A stretch of DNA of 6,895 bases from Chloroflexota bacterium. Lineage in GTDB: Bacteria > Chloroflexota > Limnocylindria > Limnocylindrales > CSP1-4. This document shows, one piece after another, positions 1-5,417 of the stretch (its first letter is position 1; the number at the start of each line of letters is the position of its first letter). The notes beneath the pieces were generated by a model. The model made no database searches. It was not told where the DNA came from and saw nothing but the letters and a program-made list of their open reading frames with translations. The stretch is taken from NCBI GenBank assembly GCA_016875645.1, contig VGPE01000152.1, forward strand, positions 1 through 6,895, read 5' to 3'. A program made the translations under genes and the position numbers.

Positions 1-2
1 AC

Positions 3-116
3 CTCATCGCGATTCCCGCCGCGGCAGTGGACGATCCGATTGAACGAGGGGGCGCGCTCGCGTCGGTTCGCCCTGACCTCGTGCTGATCGAGGGGAAGGT
101 GGCTTTCGAGGCCTGA
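3..116 (+). CDS. C-terminal end of a probable amidohydrolase-family protein (partial, 5' end outside window)
   Basis: An open frame enters from the left edge and stops at TGA 114-116, giving 37 residues. The tail ends RPDLVLIEGKVAFEA. This resembles the last beta-strands of amidohydrolase-superfamily enzymes (cytosine deaminase and related deaminases/hydrolases), where a composite beta-sandwich closes with a pattern like 'R-P-D-x-V-hydrophobic-x-x-G-x-V'. No catalytic residue lies inside the window, so substrate and exact family cannot be given. The gene runs towards the flavoprotein gene on the opposite strand, with only 39 bases between the two stop codons. The coding call rests on the in-frame, family-like tail; the assignment is inference from a short fragment. 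Confidence 0.5.
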   Translation, partial: LIAIPAAAVDDPIERGGALASVRPDLVLIEGKVAFEA

Positions 117-135
117 CGTCGCCGCACCTGACCGC

Positions 136-149
136 GGGCGGTGTCGCCC
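136..149. terminator. short GC-rich hairpin between two convergent stop codons (weak terminator candidate)
   Basis: The sequence GGGCG-gtgt-CGCCC forms a perfect 5-bp stem with a 4-base loop, in the 39-base space between the stop at 114-116 (+) and the stop at 156-158 (-). It has no T tract on either side, so it is not a canonical intrinsic terminator. Its position is what a shared bidirectional terminator would need. In DNA this GC-rich, 5-bp stems arise often by chance, so confidence is low. Confidence 0.25.
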
Positions 150-155
150 CTGGCG

Positions 156-1529
156 TCAGCCGTGGCGCATCTCGCGGACGGCTTTGACGAACAACCCGCC
201 CATGACCCGGGCCGTCGTGGGGAATGCATGGATCGTCTCGGCCAGGAGCCCCACCGGGATCCTGGCGCGAATGGCGAGTACGGCCTCGTGGATCGCCTCG
301 CTCGCGCCCGGCCCGGCGATCGCCACGCCCACCAGTTCACCACGTGCCCGGTCAACCACGATCGTCACGTGGCCGTCCGCCTCCACGGCGTAGCCCTTCG
401 CGCTGGTGGCGAGGTCGGCGACCACCTCGAACGCATCCAGCCCCGCCCCCTGGGCGTTCTCGAGCGACATGCCGACCGAGGCCGACTCCGGGTCGGTGTA
501 GGTGGCCCGCAAGATCGCGCGGTAGTCGGGCACGATGTCCTCGCCGAGCGCCATCCGGACCGCCATCTCGCCCTGGTAGTGAGAGACGTGCGTGTGGAGT
601 TCCGGGCCGGCCGGATCGCCGATCAGCCATGTGCCGTCGGCGATTCGCAGCCGGCCGTCGTGGGGGAGCGCGTCACGATCGGAGAGGTCGAAGCCGAGCG
701 TCTCGAGGCCGATCCCCGCGACGCGGGCATCGCGCCCGATCGCAAGCAGCACCGCATGGCCGGTCGCCTCGGATCCGTCGTCGAGTTCGACCGCGTGAGC
801 GCCGTCGGGAGCGCCGTGCGGCCGGGCCTTCACCGCTCTCACTCCCGTCCGGACCGACACGCCGTCGCGCCGCAGCCCCGCCTCCAGCGCCGCGGAGTTG
901 CGCGGATGGTCGCGCGCGTTCAGCCGCCGGTTGTGCTCCACGATCGTCGTCGGGACCCCGTAGCGCGCGTACACCTGCGCGAGCTCAATGCCTGTCGGCC
1001 CGCCACCGAGCACCAGCAGGCTGGCCGGCAACTCACGGGCGGAGGTTGCCTGCCGGTTCGTCCAGGGATCGATCTCGGCCAGCCCCTCTCTCCGGGGCAC
1101 GCGCGATGAGGATCCGGTCGCGATCACCAGGTGCTTCGCGTGCAGCGTCCGCCGGCCGGTCGGGGCCCGGCCATCCACATCGACGACTCCCGGGCCGGCG
1201 ATCCTTGCTTCGCCGCGGACCACGAGCACCCCGGACCGGCGCAGGGAGCCGATGCGACCGGAATGGTCGGGCAGCCCCTGGTCGGGCGCACGGTTGATCA
1301 TGTAATCCCGCCGCGCTGACACCTTCGGCCACGGGTAGTCACCGCCCGCGACGTGCACCGCGGCGGAGTGGAGGAGCGACTTCGAGGGGATGCAGGCCCA
1401 GTACGCGCACGAACCGCCGACGAGGTCTCGCTCCACGATGGCGGCGCTTGCACCCAGCTGGCGGGCCTTGAACGCCGCGGCCTCGCCGGCCGCGCCGGCC
1501 CCGATGATCACGAAGTCGTAGGAGTCCAT
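156..1529 (-). CDS. FAD/NAD(P)-dependent oxidoreductase, class I pyridine nucleotide-disulfide reductase family, substrate unknown
   Basis: The 457-residue product is a full-length two-dinucleotide-fold flavoprotein like dihydrolipoamide dehydrogenase and mercuric reductase (family range about 450-480). An N-terminal FAD fold has GAGAAG at 10-15. The redox-active disulfide motif GGSCAYWACIPSK at 38-50 keeps Cys41 and Cys46 with the usual four-residue spacing. ATG is at 137-139, the second nucleotide fold GGGPTG is at 175-180, and the FAD-contacting Gly-Asp is at 304-305. A dimerisation domain follows from about 340. Glu198 after the second fold's beta-strand suggests NADH rather than NADPH (inference). 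At the C-terminus, where lipoamide dehydrogenases have the His-x-His-Pro-Thr-x-x-Glu catalytic dyad, this protein reads HAFPTTAR (434-441), so both dyad residues are replaced. The frame stays open to 1700 but overlaps the preceding methyltransferase gene. The ATG at 1529 is preferred because the flavin fold starts five residues later and GAGG precedes it. It is last in the leftward cluster, 76 bases after the TrmH gene. Confidence 0.88.
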   Translation of the reverse strand: MDSYDFVIIGAGAAGEAAAFKARQLGASAAIVERDLVGGSCAYWACIPSKSLLHSAAVHVAGGDYPWPKVSARRDYMINRAPDQGLPDHSGRIGSLRRSGVLVVRGEARIAGPGVVDVDGRAPTGRRTLHAKHLVIATGSSSRVPRREGLAEIDPWTNRQATSARELPASLLVLGGGPTGIELAQVYARYGVPTTIVEHNRRLNARDHPRNSAALEAGLRRDGVSVRTGVRAVKARPHGAPDGAHAVELDDGSEATGHAVLLAIGRDARVAGIGLETLGFDLSDRDALPHDGRLRIADGTWLIGDPAGPELHTHVSHYQGEMAVRMALGEDIVPDYRAILRATYTDPESASVGMSLENAQGAGLDAFEVVADLATSAKGYAVEADGHVTIVVDRARGELVGVAIAGPGASEAIHEAVLAIRARIPVGLLAETIHAFPTTARVMGGLFVKAVREMRHG

Positions 1530-1534
1530 CCCAT

Positions 1535-1538
1535 CCTC
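1535..1538 (-). promoter_or_regulatory. ribosome binding site supporting the flavoprotein start
   Basis: On the minus strand GAGG lies 5 bases before the ATG at 1529-1527 (GAGG-ATGGG-ATG). It supports this start over the longer reading that opens at 1700 inside the upstream methyltransferase gene. Confidence 0.5.
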
Positions 1539-1605
1539 GGTGCTCAACGATCCGGGCGTCAGCGCGGTCCCGTCGTGGGGCGGATCCAGGACCCGCGCGG
1601 GCGCA

Positions 1606-2409
1606 TCATCCTCGCTGGCGTCGCGCTTCGTACAGGAGGACCGCCGCCGCGACCGACACGTTGAGGCTATCGGCGATGCCCAGCATCGGCAGCCGGACAC
1701 CGATCACGTCCGGGCCGGTGAATGCATCACTGAGCCCGCTCGCCTCGCTGCCCAGCGCAATCGCGACCGCACCCCGCAGGTCCGTGGCCGTGTAGTCCGC
1801 GGCGGCGTCCACGCGGGCGGCCACGATCCGGATCGCGTGTTCCCGGAGCCACGTGACCGCCTCGGCCGCGGTCGCCGACGCCAGCGGGACGTGAAAGATC
1901 GTGCCGAGGCTTGCGCGGATCGCGTTGGGGTTGAACAGGTCCGTGCCGCCGCTCGTGACGATGACCGCGTCGGCGCCCGCCCCGTCGGCGCTGCGGAGCA
2001 CCGCGCCCAGGTTGCCCGGCTTCTCCACGCCCTCGAGCACGACGAGGAGTGGCTCCGCAGGCAGTGGTCCGGCCAGGGCCCCGAGCGTGGTTGGTGGAGG
2101 GACCGCCACGGCAAGGATCCCCTCTGCTCGCTCGCCGAACGCCGCCCGCTCGAACGCCCGCTCGCCGAGGCGCACCACCTCGGCGCCGCGACGGGCGGCC
2201 AGCTCCAGCGCTGCCGCGCACTCGGCCGTCCGGCAGCCGATGTCGGCGACGAAGACCGTCTCGACCGCGACGCCCGCATACAGGGCCCGCAGCACCTCGC
2301 GCCCACCCTCCACCAGGATCCGGCCGGCTTCCTCGCGCCCGCGGCGATCACGCAGCGCAACGATGGCCTGCACTCGCGGGTTGTGCGGGCTGGTGAGGGC
2401 CTCGCTCAT
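1606..2409 (-). CDS. TrmH/SpoU-family RNA 2'-O-ribose methyltransferase
   Basis: The 267-residue product matches the SPOUT knot methyltransferases that put a methyl group from S-adenosylmethionine on the ribose 2'-OH of rRNA or tRNA in the cytoplasm. The N-terminal part (about 5-105) looks like the substrate-binding domain, starting SPHNPRVQ and including ILVEGGREV at 31-39. The catalytic domain carries all three SpoU motifs: motif 1 KPGNLGAVLRSAD at 130-142 (Asn133, Arg139), motif 2 IALGSEASGL at 217-226 (Glu222), and motif 3 LPMLGIADSLNVSVA at 240-254 (Asn250). The length is typical of the RlmB/TsnR-like group, but the modified nucleotide cannot be read from sequence, so no symbol is given. 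Its ATG overlaps the stop of the preceding methyltransferase gene in an ATGA (2409-2406), and no Shine-Dalgarno sequence is visible upstream. It is therefore probably translated by re-initiation. Confidence 0.92.
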   Translation of the reverse strand: MSEALTSPHNPRVQAIVALRDRRGREEAGRILVEGGREVLRALYAGVAVETVFVADIGCRTAECAAALELAARRGAEVVRLGERAFERAAFGERAEGILAVAVPPPTTLGALAGPLPAEPLLVVLEGVEKPGNLGAVLRSADGAGADAVIVTSGGTDLFNPNAIRASLGTIFHVPLASATAAEAVTWLREHAIRIVAARVDAAADYTATDLRGAVAIALGSEASGLSDAFTGPDVIGVRLPMLGIADSLNVSVAAAVLLYEARRQRG

Positions 2410-3284
2410 CGCGGCCAGCGCGCCATCGAACCTGCCGTCGCGGCCCTACCGGTGAGGGCCTGCAGAAGGACGGGCTCTGCCAGCACCCGCTCGGCCGAGG
2501 CCGTGGCCATGACAGTCCCGAGCGCCTCCTTGAGCGCGTCGCCGACGGCGTCCGCCGCGAGTCCGGTCGTATGGGCCGTCAGGAGCACGAACGACGGCGT
2601 TTCTGACAGGACACCCGCACAAACGCGCAGGAGTTCCGGCAACTGCTCCGCGAGCTGCCAGCGCCGCCCGCCTCGGCCATGACCGTAACTCGGCGGGTCG
2701 AGGATCACGCCGTCGTACCGGCGCCCGCGGCGCGTTTCGCGTTCCACGAAGGCCACTGCGTCGTCAACGATCCAGCGGATCGGGGCGCCCGTCAGTCCGG
2801 ACAGCTCCGCGTTGCGCCGCGCCCATGCGACCGACGGCCGCGACGCGTCGACGTGCGTGACCTCCGCACCGGCTTTCGCGGCGAACAGCGTGCTGCCACC
2901 CGTGTAGGCGAACAGGTTCAGGACGCGCACCGGCCCCGGCGCTGGCGCCGCAGCCCCGCGCCGCGGCGGAGCGGTGATTCGCTCGCGGAGCCAGCGCCAG
3001 TTCGCGACCTGGTCGCCGAAGAATCCGACCTGTCCGGTGTCGGTCGGACGCAGCTCGAAGACCAGACCTTCGTGGCGCATGGTCCAGGCCTCGGGCAGGG
3101 CCTCGTCGTCCGCCACCCGCCAGCGCCCGTGACCATGCCAGCGCTCGAAGCGCAGGTCCGCCGTCGCCCACTCGGGGGCGGGTGGCACGGTGTCCGCCGC
3201 CAGCCCCGCCGCCGCCTCAAATGGTCGGTCGCACACGTACGGCCCGAACCGCTCCAGCTGGCGACCCGCGACAAGGTCCAGCAT
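2406..3284 (-). CDS. class I SAM-dependent methyltransferase, RlmI/RlmK-like fold (PF10672-type), without PUA domain or RlmI catalytic Cys
   Basis: The 292-residue product has a Rossmann methyltransferase core: motif I VLNLFAYTGG at 121-130, an acidic Asp146 in VDAS that should bind the SAM ribose, and motif IV DPPSYGHG at 196-203. The N-terminal stretch GRQLERFGPY at 7-16 fits the small RlmI-like family annotated as putative 23S rRNA methyltransferases. It has no N-terminal PUA domain. At the position of the RlmI motif with the catalytic Cys, this protein has LLTAHTTG (234-241), so cytosine-C5 chemistry by the RlmI mechanism is unlikely. An rRNA or tRNA target is likely from fold and neighbour but unproven. 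The start is uncertain. ATG 3284 is the first in-frame ATG and has no visible ribosome site, yet the frame stays open upstream and reads PSDYA just before it, resembling the N-terminus of relatives. A non-AUG start such as CTG 3329, touching the stop of the CoA-ligase gene, is possible. Confidence 0.85.
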   Translation of the reverse strand: MLDLVAGRQLERFGPYVCDRPFEAAAGLAADTVPPAPEWATADLRFERWHGHGRWRVADDEALPEAWTMRHEGLVFELRPTDTGQVGFFGDQVANWRWLRERITAPPRRGAAAPAPGPVRVLNLFAYTGGSTLFAAKAGAEVTHVDASRPSVAWARRNAELSGLTGAPIRWIVDDAVAFVERETRRGRRYDGVILDPPSYGHGRGGRRWQLAEQLPELLRVCAGVLSETPSFVLLTAHTTGLAADAVGDALKEALGTVMATASAERVLAEPVLLQALTGRAATAGSMARWPR

Positions 3285-3325
3285 CGCGTAGTCGGACGGG
3301 AGTGGCCTGGTCAGGCGCGGTCTGC

Positions 3326-5332
3326 TCAGGAGCGGCTCGCCGCCGGACGCCGGGACGTCGCCAGCGCCGCGATCGCGTCGACCGAGGCCGCGTTCTCCAA
3401 CGACGAAAGATCGCCGCGGTCGGCTTCGATGAACGCGGCACGCGCGACCCGGCGCATGATCTTGCCGCTCCGCGTCCGGGGCAGATCGGGCACCGGCACC
3501 ACGGCCGCGGGCCGGCAGGTCTTGCCGAGATCTCGGACGACCAGGGCCGACACCTGCGCCTCGAAGGCCGCGTCCGCGCGGGTGCCCGGGCGGGGTACCA
3601 CGAGCACGACGATCACCTCTCCCTTGATCGCATCCGGAATGCCGATCGCGGCGGCCTCGACCACGTCGGGGTGGGCGACCGCCGCGGCCTCCACCTCGGC
3701 CGGTCCTACGCGTTTGCCGGCGACCTTGAGCGTGTCGTCGCTGCGGCCCAACAGGTACCAGTAGCCGTCGTCGTCGAGCAGCGCCCAGTCGCCGTGGACC
3801 CAGAGCCCGGGTATCCGCCGCCAGTACGTGTCGAGATAGCGCTCGTCATCGCCACCCCAGAAACCGCGGGTCATCCCAGGCCACGGTGTCCGCATGACGA
3901 GTTCGCCGACGTCGCCGCGAATCGGCTCGCCTGACGCATCCACGACGTCCACGGCCATGCCGATGCAGGGCCCGTTGAACGAGGTGGGCCGGATGGGGCG
4001 CAGCACGTTGCAGCCCACGATGCCCCCCGCGACCTCGGTGCCGCCGGAGTAGTTGACGATGGGCAGCCGGCCGCCGCCGACCACGTTGAAGTACCACAAC
4101 CACGGGTCCGGGTTCCAGGGCTCGCCGGTGGAGCCGAGCACGCGCAGCGACGAGAGGTCATGTGAACGGACGGGCTCCTCGCCGTGGACGATCAGCGCCC
4201 GTACCAGCGTCGGCGAGACTCCGAGGTGCGTGACGCGGTGGCGCGCCACGATCGACCAGATCCGGTCGGGACCCGGGTGGTCGGGTCCACCCTCGTACAC
4301 CACGAGACGTGCGCCCAACAGCAGCGCGCCCGCGATCGCCCACGGGCCCATCATCCAGCCGAGGTCGGTGAACCAGAACAGCGTGTCGCCGGCGCGCAGG
4401 TCGAACGTGTGGGCGAGATCCACCGCGGACTTGAGCGGAAATCCGCCGTGGACGTGCACCGTGCCCTTCGGGGCGCCGGTGGTCCCCGAGGTGTAGATCA
4501 CCATGTACGGCGCCTCGGGGTCCGTCTCGGCCACGTCGGATGCGGGTGAAGCGTCCGCCACGATGTTGTGCCACCAGGCATCCCGGCCCGGCGACCATGG
4601 CGCGCCGGCAGCGGGGCCCAGCCGCTGGACCACGATCACGCGCTCCACAGAGAGCGCATCGCGGAGCGCCTCGTCGGCAGTCGCCTTGAGCGTGATCGCC
4701 TGGCCGCGCCGGCGGAAGCCGTCGGCGGTGATGAGGTGCGTGGCCCGGAAGGCCTGGAGCCGCGCTGCGACGGCGTGGGCGGCATAGCCCGAGAAGATCG
4801 GCGTGAGCACCGCCCGCAGCTGCGCGATCGCGAGCACCGCGACCACCGTCTCGAGCAGCATGGGCAGGAAGATCCCGACGCGCGTGCCCTCGCCCACGCC
4901 GTTGGCCGCGAGCGCTGCGGCGGCGCGGTCAACGGCGGCACGCAACTCGCCGCGGGAGAGCGTCCGGACCTCGCCGTCCTCGCCCTCCCAGGTGACCGCG
5001 GCCAGCGCGTCATCCGCGTCGCCCCGAGGGGCGACCGCGGCCGCCGCCCAATTGAACGCGCCACCGGTCCACCAGCGGGGCCACGGGATGCCCCGGGACA
5101 CGTCAAGGACCTCCCGGGCCGGGCGCTGCCAGTCGAGCGCGAGATCGTCCACCGCGGCGGACCAGAACCACGCTGGATCGGCGACGGCCCGTGCCTGCAG
5201 CCGGTCGAGATCGGTCATCTCTACCGAGCGCAGAAAGCGTGCGAGGCGGCTGTCCCGGAGCAGGTCCTCACCCGGTTGCCATGCGGCGTCCGAGCCGGCC
5301 CGGGCAAACAATCGCTGGGCGCCCGCTGTCAT
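3326..5332 (-). CDS. AMP-forming acyl-CoA synthetase, acetyl-CoA synthetase-like (ANL superfamily), substrate probably larger than acetate
   Basis: The 668-residue product is full length for Acs-type ligases, which join a carboxylic acid to CoA through an acyl-AMP in the cytoplasm. An ACAS_N-like domain spans about 55-105 (WFWSAAVDDL onward). The phosphate-binding loop YTSGTTGAPKG is at 280-290. The A5 region is NYSGGTEV at 427-434, followed by WVHGDWALLDDDGYWYLLGR at 511-530 and hinge Asp532. The adenylation Lys is Lys624 in PRTRSGKIMRR (618-628), a motif acetylated by protein acetyltransferases in known Acs enzymes. Acetate-specific Acs has DTWWQTE in the A5 region, with a Trp closing the acyl pocket. 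Here that position is a small residue, so a longer or functionalised acid is likely. The frame opens at 5485 inside the divergent gene; ATG 5332 is preferred because the longer start would overlap that gene and its promoter. It is first in the leftward cluster, with a possible -10 box seven bases before the ATG. Confidence 0.9.
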   Translation of the reverse strand: MTAGAQRLFARAGSDAAWQPGEDLLRDSRLARFLRSVEMTDLDRLQARAVADPAWFWSAAVDDLALDWQRPAREVLDVSRGIPWPRWWTGGAFNWAAAAVAPRGDADDALAAVTWEGEDGEVRTLSRGELRAAVDRAAAALAANGVGEGTRVGIFLPMLLETVVAVLAIAQLRAVLTPIFSGYAAHAVAARLQAFRATHLITADGFRRRGQAITLKATADEALRDALSVERVIVVQRLGPAAGAPWSPGRDAWWHNIVADASPASDVAETDPEAPYMVIYTSGTTGAPKGTVHVHGGFPLKSAVDLAHTFDLRAGDTLFWFTDLGWMMGPWAIAGALLLGARLVVYEGGPDHPGPDRIWSIVARHRVTHLGVSPTLVRALIVHGEEPVRSHDLSSLRVLGSTGEPWNPDPWLWYFNVVGGGRLPIVNYSGGTEVAGGIVGCNVLRPIRPTSFNGPCIGMAVDVVDASGEPIRGDVGELVMRTPWPGMTRGFWGGDDERYLDTYWRRIPGLWVHGDWALLDDDGYWYLLGRSDDTLKVAGKRVGPAEVEAAAVAHPDVVEAAAIGIPDAIKGEVIVVLVVPRPGTRADAAFEAQVSALVVRDLGKTCRPAAVVPVPDLPRTRSGKIMRRVARAAFIEADRGDLSSLENAASVDAIAALATSRRPAASRS

Positions 5333-5339
5333 CGGCGCG

Positions 5340-5345
5340 AGTATC
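5340..5345 (-). promoter_or_regulatory. candidate extended -10 element of the acyl-CoA synthetase gene, leaderless arrangement
   Basis: Reading leftward the sequence is TGG-GATACT-CGCGCCG-ATG. GATACT keeps the two most important -10 bases (A at position 2, T at position 6) and has an extended-10 TG one base upstream. Seven bases separate it from the start codon, so transcription would begin at or next to the ATG and the mRNA would be leaderless. No Shine-Dalgarno sequence and no convincing -35 are visible. Confidence 0.35.
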
Positions 5346-5401
5346 CCACGCAAGCCGGACCCGGAGGCCCGGCGCACGGCCACGGAACCGATCCGGTCGG
5401 G

Positions 5402-5407
5402 TAGGCT
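5402..5407 (+). promoter_or_regulatory. candidate -10 element (TAGGCT) of the phosphotriesterase-family gene
   Basis: TAGGCT fits the TANNNT -10 pattern common in high-GC bacteria and ends 10 bases before the ATG at 5418. A transcript from here would have a leader of only a few bases. I see no -35-like hexamer at the usual spacing. GGGAG at 5409-5413 could instead serve as a ribosome site for ATG 5418 (4 bases away) or ATG 5424 (10 bases away), if the real promoter lies further upstream. The two readings compete. Confidence 0.35.
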
Positions 5408-5417
5408 CGGGAGCGCG

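Noticed and set aside
141..1109. Long plus-strand open frame (322 residues) across the flavoprotein gene
   Set aside because: It is antisense to a gene with full family motifs, its translation is rich in Arg, His and Gly without any recognisable domain, and its first codons overlap the convergent stop region. It is a typical high-GC shadow frame.
1592..1601. Perfect palindrome CCCGCGCGGG in the gap after the TrmH gene
   Set aside because: It has no loop, no T tract and no partner site. A 10-base GC palindrome is expected by chance at this composition, so I do not call a terminator or operator.
1530..1700. Extended start (1700) of the flavoprotein
   Set aside because: The added 57 residues overlap the 3' end of the TrmH gene. 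The FAD-binding fold starts directly after ATG 1529, which has a GAGG upstream.
1540..2682. Plus-strand open frame of 380 residues opposite the TrmH gene and the end of the other methyltransferase
   Set aside because: It is a low-complexity, Arg-rich translation with no family resemblance. The minus strand carries all three SpoU motifs in the same interval.
2679..3764. Plus-strand open frame of 361 residues opposite the methyltransferase and the ligase C-terminus
   Set aside because: It spans two real minus-strand genes and the gap between them, with biased composition and no motifs. It is a shadow frame.
4803..5417. N-terminal extension of the phosphotriesterase-family frame back to 4803
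   Set aside because: The extra 205 residues lie antisense to the CoA-ligase N-terminus and are Ser/Arg/Ala-rich. The family fold starts just after ATG 5418.
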